A DNA stretch of 64,000 nt from Subsaximicrobium wynnwilliamsii (GTDB lineage: Bacteria > Bacteroidota > Bacteroidia > Flavobacteriales > Flavobacteriaceae), in the NCBI RefSeq assembly GCF_007997225.1, contig NZ_VORM01000024.1, positions 1-64,000 of the forward strand, written 5' to 3'. Shown one piece after another: positions 27,376 to 39,395 of the stretch. The stretch's first letter is position 1. Each line of letters begins with the position of its first letter. The position numbers were made by a program, and so were the translations under genes. The notes beneath the pieces are model-generated. The model did not search any database. It was not told the DNA's origin and worked only from the letters and a program-made list of their open reading frames with translations.

Positions 27376-27440
27376 CTTTTGTGTATATTAAGTGTACATA
27401 AAAAAACAACTTATTTTTTTAATCAAAAAAGCGTTCATAG

Positions 27441-30400
27441 ATGTTAGCAAATACAGCTGAAAGATTAAATTTCTCTTCCATTATAAACAGAACTGATTAT
27501 CCAGACTTCTTGGATATTCAAATAAAATCCTTCCAGGATTTTTTCCAGTTAGAGACAAAATCAGAACAAAGGGGAAACGAAGGACTCTACAATACCTTCA
27601 TGGAGAACTTTCCTATCACAGATACACGTAACCAATTCGTGTTGGAATTTTTGGATTATTTTATTGATCCGCCTCGTTATTCCATAGAAGAGTGTATTGA
27701 AAGAGGACTAACTTACAGTGTGCCATTAAAGGCAAGATTGAAATTATACTGTACCGATCCTGAACATGAGGATTTTGAAACCATCGTGCAAGATGTTTAT
27801 TTAGGGACTATTCCTTACATGACTCCAAGCGGGACCTTCTGCATCAATGGTGCTGAGCGTGTTGTCGTTTCTCAATTGCACAGGTCTCCGGGTGTATTCT
27901 TTAGTCAATCTTTCCACGCTAATGGAACGAAATTATATTCTGCCAGAGTCATTCCGTTTAAAGGCTCTTGGATAGAATTTGCTACAGACATCAATCAAGT
28001 GATGTATGCTTACATTGATAGAAAGAAAAAATTGCCGGTTACCACCTTATTTAGAGCTATCGGCTTTGAACGTGATAAGGACATCCTTGAAATCTTTGAC
28101 CTTGCGGAAGAGGTAAAAGTTTCAAAATCTGGACTCAAAAAAGTAATCGATCGCAAACTTGCCGCGCGTGTGTTAAACACATGGCATGAAGATTTCGTAG
28201 ATGAAGACACTGGCGAGGTGGTTTCTATCGAGCGTAACGAAATTGTTTTGGATCGGGACACGGTTATCGATAAGGATAATATCGAAGAAATCCTCGATGC
28301 TGGCGTTAAAACCATATTGCTTCACAAGGAAACTGCGCAGCAAGGGGATTATGCCATCATCCACAATACCTTACAAAAGGATCCAACAAACTCTGAAAAA
28401 GAAGCTGTTGAACATATTTACCGTCAATTACGTAACGCTGAGCCGCCAGATGAGGAAACAGCACGTGGTATCATTGACAAATTATTCTTCTCTGACCAAC
28501 GATACTCGCTTGGCGAAGTAGGTCGTTATAGAATGAATAAAAAATTAGGGTTGGATATCGGTATGGACAAGCAGGTCTTGACCAAGGAAGATATCATCAC
28601 TATTATCAAGTATTTAATTGAGTTGATCAACTCTAAAGCTGAGATTGATGATATTGATCACTTATCCAATCGTCGTGTACGTACGGTAGGTGAGCAATTG
28701 TCTTCACAGTTTGGTGTTGGTTTGGCGCGTATGGCGCGTACCATTCGTGAGCGTATGAACGTTCGTGATAACGAAGTCTTTACCCCAATTGATTTGATTA
28801 ATGCCAAGACTTTGTCGTCGGTTATTAATTCATTCTTCGGAACAAATCAGTTATCGCAATTTATGGATCAAACGAATCCTTTGGCAGAGATCACGCACAA
28901 GCGTCGTCTCTCGGCATTAGGACCTGGTGGTCTATCTAGAGAGCGTGCAGGTTTCGAGGTTCGTGATGTTCACTATACCCACTACGGAAGGCTTTGCCCT
29001 ATCGAAACACCTGAGGGACCAAACATTGGTTTGATTTCTTCATTGTCTGTTTTTGCTAAGGTAAACCCAATGGGCTTTATTGAAACGCCATATAGAAAAG
29101 CAGAAAACGGTGTTGTTGATATCAAGAACGCACCTATATATTTAAGTGCAGAGGAAGAGGAAGACATGTTGATCGCTCAGGCGAACATCAAAGTTGATGA
29201 TAAAGGTAAGATCTTGGAAGATAAGATCATTGCACGTCAAGAAGGTGATTTCCCTGTGATTGATCCTGTAAACGTCAACTATACCGACGTTGCACCAAAC
29301 CAAATTGCATCCATTTCAGCATCCTTGATTCCATTTTTGGAACATGATGATGCCAACCGTGCCTTGATGGGCTCTAACATGATGCGTCAAGCGGTGCCTT
29401 TATTGCGTCCGCAGTCGCCTATTGTTGGTACAGGCTTGGAGCGTCAAGTGGCTTCAGATTCTAGAGTATTGATCAATGCGGAAGGTAACGGTGTTGTTGA
29501 GTATGTAGATGCAAACGAGATCACCATTAAATACGAACGGACTGAAGAAGCTGCAAGTGTAAGCTTTGAAAGTGATACGAAAACCTATCCGTTGGTTAAG
29601 TTTAGAAAGACCAACCAAGGGACATGTATCAACCTTAAACCTATTGTGGTTAAAGGTGACAAAGTGAAAAAAGGCCAGGTATTATGTGAAGGTTATGCTA
29701 CTGAGAAAGGCGAATTGGCTTTAGGTCGTAACTTGAAAGTGGCCTTTATGCCATGGAAAGGGTACAACTTTGAGGATGCAATCGTTATTTCTGAAAAAGT
29801 AGTGCGTGATGATATCTTTACGTCTATTCATATCGATGAGTATTCCTTGGAAGTGAGAGATACCAAATTAGGTAACGAAGAGTTGACCAATGATATTCCA
29901 AACGTTTCCGAAGAGGCAACTAAGGATTTGGATGAAAGTGGTATGATTCGTATTGGAGCAGAAATTCATCCTGGTGATATCCTTATCGGAAAAATCACAC
30001 CAAAAGGTGAGTCTGATCCAACTCCTGAAGAAAAATTATTACGTGCCATCTTTGGTGATAAAGCAGGTGATGTGAAAGATGCGTCTTTAAAAGCGTCTCC
30101 ATCACTACACGGCGTGGTTATTGAGAAAAAATTATTCTCGAGAGCAGTTAAAGACAAACGTAAGAGAGCGAAGGACAAAGAGGATATCGAAGCATTGGAA
30201 AATGTGTATTACAGAAAGTTTGACGAATTACAGGAAATCTTGGTTGAAAAACTATTTGCACTTGTAAACGGCAAGACTGCTCAAGGGATCTATAATGATC
30301 TTGGTGAGGAAATCATTCCGAAGGGTAAAAAATATACCCTCAAGATGTTGAATTCTGTAGATGATTATACCCACCTTACTTCTGGTACTTGGACTACCGA

Positions 30401-31253
30401 TGACCAGTTGAATACTATGGTTGCCGATTTGATCCACAATTACAAGATCAAGGAAAATGACCTTCAAGGCTCATTGCGTCGCGAGAAGTTTACCATTTCT
30501 GTTGGTGATGAATTGCCATCAGGAATTATCAAATTGGCTAAGGTCTATGTCGCTAAGAAACGTAAGCTGAAAGTTGGTGATAAAATGGCAGGACGTCACG
30601 GTAACAAAGGTATTGTAGCACGTATTGTACGTCAAGAGGATATGCCATTCTTAGAAGATGGAACTCCCGTTGATATCGTGTTGAATCCATTGGGTGTGCC
30701 GTCCCGTATGAACATTGGGCAAATTTATGAAACCGTATTGGGTTGGGCAGGTCAAAAATTGAATCGCAAGTATGCGACTCCTATTTTTGATGGTGCCACA
30801 TTAGATCAAATCAACGAATTCACAGATGAAGCTGGCGTTCCAAGATTTGGGCATACCTATCTATATGATGGTGGTACTGGCGATCGTTTTGATCAACCAG
30901 CAACAGTCGGTGTGATTTACATGATCAAACTGGGCCACATGATTGAAGATAAGATGCACGCACGTTCTATTGGGCCATACTCATTAATTACACAACAACC
31001 ATTGGGTGGTAAAGCCCAATTTGGTGGTCAGCGTTTTGGTGAGATGGAAGTTTGGGCACTTGAGGCTTATGGAGCTTCAGCAACCCTACGTGAGATCTTA
31101 ACCGTTAAATCGGATGATGTTATAGGTAGAGCAAAAACTTACGAAGCAATCGTTAAGGGTGAGCCAATGCCAGAACCAGGACTACCTGAGTCTTTCAACG
31201 TGTTGATGCATGAATTGAAAGGATTGGGGTTAGATATTAGATTGGAAGAATAA
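27441..31253 (+). CDS. rpoB: DNA-directed RNA polymerase subunit beta
   Basis: A 1270-aa subunit. The rifampicin region is intact: [20 protein letters not shown] near residue 468, then [13 protein letters not shown]. Further conserved parts are [16 protein letters not shown] near 516, [19 protein letters not shown] near 756 and the C-terminal [20 protein letters not shown] near 1191. The length is typical for Bacteroidota. The start has no Shine-Dalgarno. The stop codon is inside a perfect hairpin, the first of four in the spacer to rpoC. Confidence 0.99.
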   Translation: MLANTAERLNFSSIINRTDYPDFLDIQIKSFQDFFQLETKSEQRGNEGLYNTFMENFPITDTRNQFVLEFLDYFIDPPRYSIEECIERGLTYSVPLKARLKLYCTDPEHEDFETIVQDVYLGTIPYMTPSGTFCINGAERVVVSQLHRSPGVFFSQSFHANGTKLYSARVIPFKGSWIEFATDINQVMYAYIDRKKKLPVTTLFRAIGFERDKDILEIFDLAEEVKVSKSGLKKVIDRKLAARVLNTWHEDFVDEDTGEVVSIERNEIVLDRDTVIDKDNIEEILDAGVKTILLHKETAQQGDYAIIHNTLQKDPTNSEKEAVEHIYRQLRNAEPPDEETARGIIDKLFFSDQRYSLGEVGRYRMNKKLGLDIGMDKQVLTKEDIITIIKYLIELINSKAEIDDIDHLSNRRVRTVGEQLSSQFGVGLARMARTIRERMNVRDNEVFTPIDLINAKTLSSVINSFFGTNQLSQFMDQTNPLAEITHKRRLSALGPGGLSRERAGFEVRDVHYTHYGRLCPIETPEGPNIGLISSLSVFAKVNPMGFIETPYRKAENGVVDIKNAPIYLSAEEEEDMLIAQANIKVDDKGKILEDKIIARQEGDFPVIDPVNVNYTDVAPNQIASISASLIPFLEHDDANRALMGSNMMRQAVPLLRPQSPIVGTGLERQVASDSRVLINAEGNGVVEYVDANEITIKYERTEEAASVSFESDTKTYPLVKFRKTNQGTCINLKPIVVKGDKVKKGQVLCEGYATEKGELALGRNLKVAFMPWKGYNFEDAIVISEKVVRDDIFTSIHIDEYSLEVRDTKLGNEELTNDIPNVSEEATKDLDESGMIRIGAEIHPGDILIGKITPKGESDPTPEEKLLRAIFGDKAGDVKDASLKASPSLHGVVIEKKLFSRAVKDKRKRAKDKEDIEALENVYYRKFDELQEILVEKLFALVNGKTAQGIYNDLGEEIIPKGKKYTLKMLNSVDDYTHLTSGTWTTDDQLNTMVADLIHNYKIKENDLQGSLRREKFTISVGDELPSGIIKLAKVYVAKKRKLKVGDKMAGRHGNKGIVARIVRQEDMPFLEDGTPVDIVLNPLGVPSRMNIGQIYETVLGWAGQKLNRKYATPIFDGATLDQINEFTDEAGVPRFGHTYLYDGGTGDRFDQPATVGVIYMIKLGHMIEDKMHARSIGPYSLITQQPLGGKAQFGGQRFGEMEVWALEAYGASATLREILTVKSDDVIGRAKTYEAIVKGEPMPEPGLPESFNVLMHELKGLGLDIRLEE

Positions 31254-31366
31254 TTTCGAAGAAATTATTCGTTTTGCGCGTAGGGACAAGTCGCGACTTG
31301 TCCGTACACGCGGAAATAAAATTTTCCGCATCCGCAAAATAATTTTATTCGTATGCGAATAAAATT
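31248..31366 (+). repeat. Four consecutive hairpins in the rpoB-rpoC spacer
   Basis: (1) GAATAATTTC/GAAATTATTC at 31248-31270, 3-nt loop, contains the rpoB stop. (2) Perfect 20-bp palindrome GGACAAGTCGCGACTTGTCC at 31284-31303, flanked by CGCGT/ACGCG. (3) GCGGAAA/TTTCCGC at 31310-31329. (4) AATTTTATTCG/CGAATAAAATT at 31341-31366, 4-nt loop. A further small GGCG/CGCC stem lies near 31399. Confidence 0.9.
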
Positions 31367-31443
31367 TCCAAATAAATAAAATAATAAATTAAGCCGAGGC
31401 GGTGCGCCAGTAAAGCAATCCAAATCGCAATCCACATAATATT

Positions 31444-34400
31444 ATGGCAAGAAGACAAGATAAGAATACAGTACAGAGATTTAATAAAATCTCCATTGGT
31501 TTAGCGTCGCCTGAGTCTGTTTTAGCAGCATCTCGTGGTGAGGTTTTAAAACCAGAAACTATTAATTATCGAACACATAAACCAGAGAGAGATGGTTTAT
31601 TCTGTGAGCGTATTTTTGGTCCAGTTAAGGATTTCGAATGTGCTTGTGGAAAATATAAAAGAATTCGCTACAAAGGTATTGTTTGTGACCGTTGTGGCGT
31701 AGAAGTGACCGAGAAAAAAGTACGTAGAGACCGTGTTGGGCATATCAATTTGGTTGTGCCTGTGGCGCATATTTGGTATTTCCGTTCTTTACCTAACAAA
31801 ATCGGATATCTGCTAGGGTTGCCATCCAAGCGATTGGATATGATTATCTACTACGAAAGATATGTAGTGATCCAACCAGGTGATGCCAAAAACGTTGAGG
31901 GAGAGCCATTGCAAAAATTGGATTTCCTAACAGAAGAGGAGTACCTGAACATCATGGAAACCATTCCGCAGGAAAATAGACATTTGGATGATAAAGATCC
32001 AAACAAGTTTATCGCGAAAATGGGAGCCGAGTGCTTGATTGACCTTTTGTCAAGGATCGATTTGAACGAACTATCCTTCGAATTGCGTCACAAAGCAAAT
32101 ACCGAAACCTCAAAACAACGTAAAACCGAGGCCTTAAAAAGACTTCAAGTTGTTGAGGCCTTTAGAGACTCTAACCTCAATCGTGAGAACAAGCCTGAGT
32201 GGATGATCATGAAGGCCATTCCAATCATTCCGCCAGAATTAAGACCTTTGGTACCTTTAGATGGTGGTCGTTTTGCGACTTCAGATTTAAATGATCTCTA
32301 CCGTCGAGTCATCATACGTAACAACCGTTTGAAGCGTTTGGTAGAAATCAAGGCACCTGAAGTGATCTTGCGTAACGAAAAACGTATGTTGCAGGAATCT
32401 GTAGATTCATTGTTTGATAACACACGTAAGGCTTCCGCAGTAAAAACCGATTCTAACAGACCGTTAAAATCCTTGTCCGATTCCTTGAAAGGAAAACAAG
32501 GACGTTTCCGTCAAAACTTGTTGGGTAAACGTGTTGATTATTCCGCACGTTCGGTAATCGTCGTTGGACCAGAATTGAAATTATTTGAATGCGGATTGCC
32601 AAAAAACATGGCAGCTGAGTTATACAAACCCTTCATCATTAGAAAATTGATTGAAAGAGGGATTGTAAAAACAGTTAAATCTGCGAAGAAAATCATAGAT
32701 CGTAAAGAGCCAGTGGTTTGGGATATCTTGGAGAATGTTCTTAAAGGGCATCCCGTATTGCTAAACCGTGCGCCTACTTTGCACAGATTGGGTATTCAAG
32801 CCTTCCAACCAAAATTGATTGAGGGGAAAGCGATCCAATTGCACCCATTGGTATGTACAGCCTTTAATGCCGATTTTGATGGTGATCAAATGGCAGTGCA
32901 TTTACCTTTAGGTCCGGAAGCGATTTTGGAAGCACAACTTTTAATGTTGGCCTCACATAACATCCTAAACCCAGCCAATGGTTCTCCAGTAACCGTACCT
33001 TCTCAGGATATGGTGCTTGGTCTGTATTACATGACCAAATTGAGAGTTACCACAGATGAAGTTAAGGTTAAAGGTGAAGGGTTGACCTTCTATTCTCCAG
33101 AGGAAGTGATCATTGCTTACAATGAGAAGCAAGTAGAATTGAACGCTGGAATTAGAGTAAGAACCCAAGATTTTAATGCGGAAGGTGAATTAACCACCCA
33201 AATCATTGAAACTACAGTTGGTCGTGTCTTGTTTAACGAGAATGTGCCCGCGGCAGCAGGATATATCAATGAAGTATTGACCAAAAAGTCTCTACGTGAA
33301 ATCATCCACGGCATCTTAAAGGCAACTAGCGTACCAGAAACTGCGACCTTCTTGGATGAAATCAAGACCTTAGGTTACAAATATTCATTCCAAGGTGGAT
33401 TGTCATTTAGTTTGGGTGATATTATTATCCCTGCTGAAAAACAATCTATGATTGATAAAGCCAACGGACTTGTAGATGGCATTATGGCCAATTACAACAT
33501 GGGATTGATTACCAATAACGAACGTTACAATCAAGTTATTGATATCTGGACCTCTACCAATGCAGAATTGACTGAGTTATCCATGAAGCGTATCCGTGAG
33601 GATCAACAAGGGTTCAACTCGGTGTATATGATGCTTGACTCTGGTGCTCGTGGATCTAAAGAACAGATTCGCCAGTTAACCGGGATGCGTGGTTTGATGG
33701 CCAAGCCTAAGAAATCGAATGCAGGTGGTGGTGAGATCATTGAAAACCCAATCCTTTCCAACTTTAAGGAAGGTCTTTCAATTTTGGAATACTTTATCTC
33801 AACCCACGGTGCTCGTAAAGGTCTTGCCGATACCGCACTTAAAACTGCCGATGCAGGGTATTTAACCCGTCGTTTGGTAGATGTGTCACAAGACGTTATT
33901 GTTTATAGCGAAGATTGTGGAACCTTGAGAGGTATTGAAGTCAATGCCTTGAAGAAAAACGAAGAGATCATTGAAAACCTTGAAGCTCGAATCGTTGGTC
34001 GTACCTCATTGAATGATGTATTTGATCCATTGACGGAAGAGTTGTTGGTAGAAGCTGGCGGTCATATTCACGATGCCATCGCAAAACGTATCGGTCAATC
34101 TGCATTGGATGGGGTCGAAGTGCGTTCACCATTGACTTGTGAAGCGAAAAAAGGAATTTGTTCCAAATGTTACGGTCGTAATTTGGCGACTGGCAAAATG
34201 GTGCAACGAGGCGAAGCAGTTGGAGTTGTGGCAGCACAATCCATTGGAGAGCCTGGTACACAGTTGACATTGCGTACTTTCCACGTGGGGGGTATTGCCG
34301 GAAACATTTCCGAAGAAAATAAATTAACCGTTAAATTTAACGGTGTTGCAGAAATTGAAGATCTTAAAACAGTTAAGACCAAAGATAATGCAGGGAAGGA

Positions 34401-35745
34401 TGTTGACGTGGTCATCTCCAGAACTTCAGAGTTGAAATTGGTTGATGCTAAAACTGGTATAACTTTAAGCACAAATAACATTCCTTACGGCTCCTTTATT
34501 TACGTGAAGAGCGGCGATAAAGTCAAGAAAGGTGACGTGGTTTGTTCTTGGGATCCATATAACGGTGTGATTATTTCAGAATTCGCTGGTAAAGTGAAGT
34601 ATGAAAACATCGAGCAAGGTATTACGTACCAAGTTGAGATTGATGAGCAAACTGGTTTCCAGGAGAAAGTGATTTCAGAATCCAGAAACAAGAAACTCAT
34701 CCCAACATTGATCATTGAAGATGCAAAAGGTGAAACCATCCGTTCGTATAACTTACCGGTTGGCGCTCACTTGATGATTGATGACGGTGAGAAGATTAAA
34801 GTTGGTAAGATCTTGGTTAAGATCCCTCGTAAATCGGCTAAAGCTGGTGACATTACAGGTGGTTTACCGCGTGTGACTGAGCTTTTTGAAGCGCGTAACC
34901 CATCCAATCCTGCTGTAGTAAGTGAGATTGACGGTGTGGTATCCTTCGGAAAAATCAAGCGTGGTAACCGTGAGATCATCGTAGAATCCAAATTGGGAGA
35001 GGTCAAGAAATACTTGGTCAAATTATCCAATCAGATCCTCGTTCAGGAAAATGATTACGTGAAAGCGGGAATGCCATTATCTGATGGTTCCATCACGCCT
35101 AACGATATCTTGAACATTAAAGGCCCTGCTGCTGTACAACAGTATTTGGTAAACGAAGTTCAAGAAGTATATCGTTTGCAAGGAGTGAAGATCAACGACA
35201 AACACTTTGAAGTGGTTGTGAGACAGATGATGCGTAAAGTAAGAATCGTTGATTCTGGGGATACCATCTTCCTGGAAGATCAATTGGCACACAAAGCGGA
35301 TTTCATTGAGGAAAATGATAAGATTTTCGGAATGAAAGTCGTGGAAGATGCTGGAGATTCACAAACCATGAAGCCAGGTCAAATTTTGACCACAAGAGCA
35401 TTGAGAGATGAGAATTCCATCTTGAGAAGAGAAGATAAGGCTTTGGTAACTGCAAGAGATGCACAACCAGCAACAGCAACGCCAATCTTGCAAGGGATCA
35501 CGAGAGCATCGCTTCAGACCAAGTCATTTATCTCTGCAGCATCGTTCCAGGAAACCACTAAGGTTCTTAACGAGGCAGCAGTAAATGCCAAGATTGATTA
35601 CTTGGAAGGCTTGAAGGAAAATGTGATCGTAGGTCATAGAATTCCAGCAGGTACAGGTGTTCGTAAATTTGAAAACATCATTGTTGGTTCTAAAGAAGAA
35701 TTCAACCAAATGATGAAAGCAAAAGAAGAGATGAATTTATCTTAA
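31444..35745 (+). CDS. rpoC: DNA-directed RNA polymerase subunit beta'
   Basis: A 1433-aa subunit. The N-terminal zinc site is [20 protein letters not shown] (near residue 61), and the catalytic Mg motif is [10 protein letters not shown] near 475. The second zinc site is [13 protein letters not shown] near 900, and the trigger-loop region around GLMAKP is near 750. Full length for the phylum. The spacer to rpoB is 190 bp and highly structured. A terminator follows at 35791-35811. Confidence 0.99.
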   Translation: MARRQDKNTVQRFNKISIGLASPESVLAASRGEVLKPETINYRTHKPERDGLFCERIFGPVKDFECACGKYKRIRYKGIVCDRCGVEVTEKKVRRDRVGHINLVVPVAHIWYFRSLPNKIGYLLGLPSKRLDMIIYYERYVVIQPGDAKNVEGEPLQKLDFLTEEEYLNIMETIPQENRHLDDKDPNKFIAKMGAECLIDLLSRIDLNELSFELRHKANTETSKQRKTEALKRLQVVEAFRDSNLNRENKPEWMIMKAIPIIPPELRPLVPLDGGRFATSDLNDLYRRVIIRNNRLKRLVEIKAPEVILRNEKRMLQESVDSLFDNTRKASAVKTDSNRPLKSLSDSLKGKQGRFRQNLLGKRVDYSARSVIVVGPELKLFECGLPKNMAAELYKPFIIRKLIERGIVKTVKSAKKIIDRKEPVVWDILENVLKGHPVLLNRAPTLHRLGIQAFQPKLIEGKAIQLHPLVCTAFNADFDGDQMAVHLPLGPEAILEAQLLMLASHNILNPANGSPVTVPSQDMVLGLYYMTKLRVTTDEVKVKGEGLTFYSPEEVIIAYNEKQVELNAGIRVRTQDFNAEGELTTQIIETTVGRVLFNENVPAAAGYINEVLTKKSLREIIHGILKATSVPETATFLDEIKTLGYKYSFQGGLSFSLGDIIIPAEKQSMIDKANGLVDGIMANYNMGLITNNERYNQVIDIWTSTNAELTELSMKRIREDQQGFNSVYMMLDSGARGSKEQIRQLTGMRGLMAKPKKSNAGGGEIIENPILSNFKEGLSILEYFISTHGARKGLADTALKTADAGYLTRRLVDVSQDVIVYSEDCGTLRGIEVNALKKNEEIIENLEARIVGRTSLNDVFDPLTEELLVEAGGHIHDAIAKRIGQSALDGVEVRSPLTCEAKKGICSKCYGRNLATGKMVQRGEAVGVVAAQSIGEPGTQLTLRTFHVGGIAGNISEENKLTVKFNGVAEIEDLKTVKTKDNAGKDVDVVISRTSELKLVDAKTGITLSTNNIPYGSFIYVKSGDKVKKGDVVCSWDPYNGVIISEFAGKVKYENIEQGITYQVEIDEQTGFQEKVISESRNKKLIPTLIIEDAKGETIRSYNLPVGAHLMIDDGEKIKVGKILVKIPRKSAKAGDITGGLPRVTELFEARNPSNPAVVSEIDGVVSFGKIKRGNREIIVESKLGEVKKYLVKLSNQILVQENDYVKAGMPLSDGSITPNDILNIKGPAAVQQYLVNEVQEVYRLQGVKINDKHFEVVVRQMMRKVRIVDSGDTIFLEDQLAHKADFIEENDKIFGMKVVEDAGDSQTMKPGQILTTRALRDENSILRREDKALVTARDAQPATATPILQGITRASLQTKSFISAASFQETTKVLNEAAVNAKIDYLEGLKENVIVGHRIPAGTGVRKFENIIVGSKEEFNQMMKAKEEMNLS

Positions 35746-35790
35746 TGGGATTTAAGTCTTAAAGAGATGTATTCAATTTAATACCCATAG

Positions 35791-35814
35791 AATCCCGTTA
35801 ATCACGGGATTTTG
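35791..35814 (+). terminator. rpoC terminator
   Basis: AATCCCGT (35791-35798) pairs with ACGGGATT (35804-35811), 5-nt loop, then TTG and a T-rich stretch. Confidence 0.75.
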
Positions 35815-35865
35815 TGTTTTATAGATTAGGATTTCATACATTGACAGCAATATAAAATTAGAACA

Positions 35866-35873
35866 TATTTTTG
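35866..35873 (+). promoter_or_regulatory. -7 element TATTTTTG before the DUF3467 gene
   Basis: Matches TAnnTTTG. A TTG lies 22 bp upstream (35841), longer spacing than the other promoters here. The palindrome at 35878-35893 would form the first transcribed bases. Confidence 0.5.
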
Positions 35874-35877
35874 CGTT

Positions 35878-35893
35878 CCTGCCTGCAGGCAGG
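35878..35893. repeat. Palindrome CCTGCCTGCAGGCAGG
   Basis: Perfect 16-bp palindrome. Close relatives are at 56254-56273 (20 bp, perfect), 3587-3596 (10-bp core), 6363-6380 and 41198-41215 (imperfect). Confidence 0.8.
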
Positions 35894-35918
35894 CGCGAAG
35901 TAATTAAACACATACACA

Positions 35919-36257
35919 ATGGCAGAAGAAAACAACAACAACAACAACAACAAAAGCAAGAAGAAAAATCAAGGCATCAATATCGAATTGGATGAAAAAG
36001 TGGCGGAAGGCACCTATTCCAACTTGGCTATTATCAATCACTCCGTATCTGAGTTTGTGGTCGATTTCGTGAGTGTCATGCCTGGTACTCCAAAGAGCAA
36101 GGTTAAGTCTAGGATCATCTTGACCCCACAGCACGCCAAGCGCTTATTGAAAGCTTTGGGTGACAATGTGAACCGTTTTGAAAAAGCCCATGGCGAAATC
36201 AAGGATTACGAGCAAGCACCCATCCCTTTGAATTTTGGACCAACCGGACAGGCTTAA
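35919..36257 (+). CDS. DUF3467 family protein
   Basis: A 112-aa protein. The N-terminus is a low-complexity tract of seven Asn (from CAA/AAC repeats) followed by Lys. The folded part matches DUF3467: INIELDEKVAEGTYSNLAI, FVVDFVSVMPG, KSRIILTPQHAKRLL, LNFGPTG. The function is unknown. The family is small and widespread, and in my recollection it often follows rpoC in Flavobacteriia. It has its own -7 element and is followed by a hairpin with a T run (36293-36329). Confidence 0.85.
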   Translation: MAEENNNNNNNKSKKKNQGINIELDEKVAEGTYSNLAIINHSVSEFVVDFVSVMPGTPKSKVKSRIILTPQHAKRLLKALGDNVNRFEKAHGEIKDYEQAPIPLNFGPTGQA

Positions 36258-36292
36258 TGCTCTGGATTAATTGATTTTTGATCACATAATTT

Positions 36293-36329
36293 GACCTGCA
36301 AGGTTTTCAAAACCTTGTAGGTCTTTTTT
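36293..36329 (+). terminator. GACCT..AGGTC hairpin repeat, copy 2, with T run
   Basis: GACCTGCAAGGTTTT..AAAACCTTGTAGGTC (36293-36323) followed by TTTTTT. It probably serves as the DUF3467 terminator and belongs to the same family as the hairpin at 16351. Confidence 0.8.
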
Positions 36330-36754
36330 AATTTTTTGATCCACTCCTTTAGATTAATCGATGCTAAATGGCCTAAAATAGACCTTCGGGGTTGGCCTCC
36401 TTAGACTAAAATTATTTCGCCTATGTTGGAGTTTTCCACCATCGTCTTCTCTAAAAATCCTTTTTTTGTAGGTTTTATGGAAACCTTGAAAATGTGCAGG
36501 TTCACACTTAGGAGATTGTTCGTATGAAACACCAACAATTGTAAACCAACAGTATTTGATTGTTTGCATAATTATGGGTAAACCTGATGGCTCAACATCT
36601 AATTTGAAGTAAGGTTGATTTACTTGTGCTGGCCTTCAAATGTGATGGAACGGGAACTTCTCTGATTTAGTTTCACTCGAGCAGAGCAGATCATAAAACG
36701 GTCTTAAATACGAGATGCTGATAAGGCAATTCCATCACAAAAGCCATTAAACAG
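36330..36754. other. Intergenic stretch without recognisable gene
   Basis: About 425 bp. A 71-codon minus-strand frame (36354-36569) is open but has no recognisable family and unusual composition. I see no RNA gene. The stretch ends at the helicase promoter. Confidence 0.5.
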
Positions 36755-36783
36755 TTGCTATTTAAAAAATAGCTGTACCTTTG
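36755..36783 (+). promoter_or_regulatory. Promoter of the DEAD-box helicase
   Basis: TTG at 36755-36757, 18-bp spacer, TACCTTTG at 36776-36783. It has the same geometry as the rpsU and tRNA-tuf promoters and gives a leader of about 55 nt, as often seen for cold-inducible helicases. Confidence 0.8.
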
Positions 36784-36842
36784 CACAACTTATAAAAAAG
36801 AAGTGACCTAGATAAATAGTGTTTGCTTCCTAAACACATTCT

Positions 36843-38126
36843 ATGTCATTTCAATCTTTAGGCTTATCCGAAGCCTTGCTAAAAGCTATTAGCAAAAAAG
36901 GATACAATACACCAAGTCCAATACAAAGCAAAGCAATTCCACCTGTTTTAGAAGGTAGGGATGTCTTAGCATCTGCACAAACCGGTACTGGAAAAACAGC
37001 AGGCTTTGTTTTACCAATGCTACAGATTTTATCACAAAAGGAGTCTCTAAGAAATCGTCCTGTTCGTGCATTGATCTTAACACCAACTCGTGAATTGGCG
37101 GCCCAAGTTTTCGCCAACGTGAAAGAGTACGGTGAATTTTTGGATATGCGTAGCGCGGTTATTTTTGGAGGTGTCAATCAAAAATCTCAAGTTGCAAAAC
37201 TGCGAGAAGGCGTTGATGTTTTGGTCGCAACTCCAGGACGATTGATTGATTTGCAGAATCAAGGCTTACTGTCTCTCTCAAAAATTGATATTTTTGTTTT
37301 GGATGAAGCCGATCGTATGTTGGATATGGGCTTCTTGCGCGATATTGAGCGCATCATGAAACTGATCCCTAGCAAACGTCAAAATTTGATGTTTTCAGCA
37401 ACCTTTTCCAAAGACATAAAAAAATTGGCGCACGGTATTTTAAACAATCCTGTGCAAGTAGAAGCCACTCCAGAAAACACAACCGTTGAAGCCATCGCGC
37501 AAAAAGTGTATCGTGTGGCAAAAGACAAAAAAACCGGATTGATCATCAAATTGATTCAAGATGGTGGTTGGGACCAAGTACTGGTATTTACGAGAACCAA
37601 ACATGGCGCGAATAAGTTGTGCAAGAAGATGATTAGTGATGGCATAACTGCCGCTGCAATTCATGGTAACAAGAGCCAAGGTGCAAGAACCAAAGCTTTG
37701 GCTGGCTTTAAAAGCGGAAGTGTGAAAGTGCTTGTCGCGACAGATATTGCAGCGCGAGGACTAGATATCCCCCTACTGCCGCATGTTGTGAACTTTGAGT
37801 TGCCAAATATTTCTGAAGATTATGTGCACCGCATCGGTAGAACAGGTCGGGCAGGAGCAAGCGGTGAGGCGATTTCATTGGTAAGTGCCGATGAAACCAC
37901 ATTTTTACGTGATATTGAAAAATTGGTAGGCGAAAGAATCCCTGTGGAAATTATGGAAGGTTATGAACCCGATCCCAATGCTTCAACCGAACCGATCAAA
38001 CAAGGTCAAGGCGGAAGAAATCGTGGTCGTAGCTCAAATTCCGGAAGAAACTCTGGCGGGAATTCAAGATCTTCAGGAAATAGCAGAAGTAATTCTGGTC
38101 GCAACAAACGATCTAGCAACCGATAA
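36843..38126 (+). CDS. DEAD-box ATP-dependent RNA helicase (RhlE-like)
   Basis: A 427-aa helicase. The Q motif is at [19 protein letters not shown] and the Walker A is AQTGTGKT near residue 42. DEAD appears as [13 protein letters not shown] near 152, SAT near 184, ARGLDIP near 306 and [10 protein letters not shown] near 329. The C-terminal tail from about residue 385 is disordered and rich in Arg, Ser, Gly and Asn, which usually aids RNA binding. It probably unwinds rRNA or mRNA structures in ribosome assembly or the cold response. It lies 43 bp ahead of the VF530 gene. Confidence 0.93.
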   Translation: MSFQSLGLSEALLKAISKKGYNTPSPIQSKAIPPVLEGRDVLASAQTGTGKTAGFVLPMLQILSQKESLRNRPVRALILTPTRELAAQVFANVKEYGEFLDMRSAVIFGGVNQKSQVAKLREGVDVLVATPGRLIDLQNQGLLSLSKIDIFVLDEADRMLDMGFLRDIERIMKLIPSKRQNLMFSATFSKDIKKLAHGILNNPVQVEATPENTTVEAIAQKVYRVAKDKKTGLIIKLIQDGGWDQVLVFTRTKHGANKLCKKMISDGITAAAIHGNKSQGARTKALAGFKSGSVKVLVATDIAARGLDIPLLPHVVNFELPNISEDYVHRIGRTGRAGASGEAISLVSADETTFLRDIEKLVGERIPVEIMEGYEPDPNASTEPIKQGQGGRNRGRSSNSGRNSGGNSRSSGNSRSNSGRNKRSSNR

Positions 38127-38169
38127 TTCGGTACTAAATGTGTTGAACCTATAACCTTGATCTAAGCGC

Positions 38170-38394
38170 ATGGAAAGCCAACCCAACAACCCACTTCATG
38201 GTGTTACATTAGAACAAATCCTTACAGAACTACAAGCACATTACGGTTGGGAATATATGGGAACCATTGTAAAGATCAACTGCTTTAAAAGCAATCCAAC
38301 CGTAAAATCAAGTCTCAAATTCCTACGCCGAACGCCTTGGGCAAGAACCAAGGTAGAGCAGATGTATTTGAAAATGCTGGAACGTCAAAGGTAA
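38170..38394 (+). CDS. VF530 (DUF2132) family DNA-binding protein
   Basis: A 74-aa protein matching VF530: [58 protein letters not shown]. The family is annotated as small DNA-binding proteins from structural similarity; the role is not established. It follows the helicase closely and is probably in its transcript. Confidence 0.88.
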   Translation: MESQPNNPLHGVTLEQILTELQAHYGWEYMGTIVKINCFKSNPTVKSSLKFLRRTPWARTKVEQMYLKMLERQR

Positions 38395-38500
38395 AAGCCT
38401 GAATTAGTATGCATCACATGCTAGGGGACTTCGAATAATTGCTACGGTTATAAAAGTTCAAAGTTCAAAGATTCAAACTCTAAGCGCATACAAAGTAAAA

Positions 38501-38531
38501 GACCTTTCAGGTTTTGAAAACCTGAAAGGTC
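38501..38531. repeat. GACCT..AGGTC hairpin repeat, copy 3
   Basis: GACCTTTCAGGTTTTG..AAAACCTGAAAGGTC, a perfect inverted repeat between convergent genes. A GTTCAAA heptamer run lies just upstream (38455-38470). Confidence 0.8.
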
Positions 38532-38603
38532 TGGATTTCACTAAATCTAACGCAAATAAATAAAGTTTAAATTAGATTGCGCCGATCAATCTTGATTTAT
38601 TAT

Positions 38604-38649
38604 AATCGTCAATCGTCAATCGTCAATCGTCAATCGTCAATCGTCAATC
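38604..38649. repeat. Heptamer array AATCGTC
   Basis: Six perfect 7-bp units plus a partial one, ending about 10 bp from the stop codon of the minus-strand hypothetical gene. Confidence 0.9.
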
Positions 38650-38658
38650 AAAAAAAAC

Positions 38659-39333
38659 TCAATCCACTTCCTCTTCCTCAAATTCAATCACTTTGGCATC
38701 AAATTCTGCTTCGGTAAAATCATCCTTGCTCATCCAATATTCTGAAGTCACTAATTTGTAGTGGTTGTTGCCTTTGTCTTCTAGAGTCCAAATGATATCC
38801 TCCGCCTCGTCAAAGGCCTCTTCGCCTGCGATATGGTTTGAGAATAATCGTTTGATGACACTGCCTTTGTAGAGCGTTTTGTCGAATGCTTTGACAATGT
38901 GCTCCTTGGTTACAGCTTCAGCATTTTTCTGTTTCGGCGTCATGTCAAACTCGACAATCGTAGCTTTTGCGTTTGGAAATGTGCCATTGTAGGCTTTGAA
39001 CAAAAGTTGATTGACGTTGAAAAGTTCATGGTGCAAGCCGATGTTGGGATATTCTTCAGAAATCTTATCCAATTGCATCTCGTGCGATAATTGTTCTATT
39101 TGATTCTCGTTGAGTGCGTCGCTCATGCGGTATTTTAAAACCAGGGCAGCCGCCTCATTAGGTTCAAGTTCAGAAAGCGCCATAAGTAGCAATTCCCATA
39201 ATTCTTGAGTCTTGGAATCTTTGGTGTCTTCAAGGCCTAATTCAGACAGAAGTGCTCTATAATCTTGATCGTTCCAAGCGTCGTCAAGTTGTTCAACCGT
39301 TTTTACATCGTTGATGATAATATGATAATCCAT
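38659..39333 (-). CDS. Hypothetical acidic cytoplasmic protein
   Basis: A 224-aa protein without signal or membrane segments. It is acidic, with a Glu-rich C-terminus (EFEEEEVD). Two regions can be seen: a helical N-terminal part (residues 15-100, ELWELLLMALSELEPNEAAA) and a mixed part from about 105 (WTLEDKGNNHYKLVTSEYW near 185). I do not recognise the family. The coding frame is long, and codon use fits the neighbours, so it is a real gene. An AATCGTC array abuts its 3' end. Confidence 0.75.
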   Translation of the reverse strand: MDYHIIINDVKTVEQLDDAWNDQDYRALLSELGLEDTKDSKTQELWELLLMALSELEPNEAAALVLKYRMSDALNENQIEQLSHEMQLDKISEEYPNIGLHHELFNVNQLLFKAYNGTFPNAKATIVEFDMTPKQKNAEAVTKEHIVKAFDKTLYKGSVIKRLFSNHIAGEEAFDEAEDIIWTLEDKGNNHYKLVTSEYWMSKDDFTEAEFDAKVIEFEEEEVD

Positions 39334-39395
39334 AAATTTCTATTTTTCTCAAATTAAGAAATTATTACAAGAGCAGGGGGGCATTTAAGTTATCA

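Noticed and set aside
36354-36569. 71-codon minus-strand frame before the helicase promoter
   Set aside because: No family similarity, no plausible promoter or start context seen.
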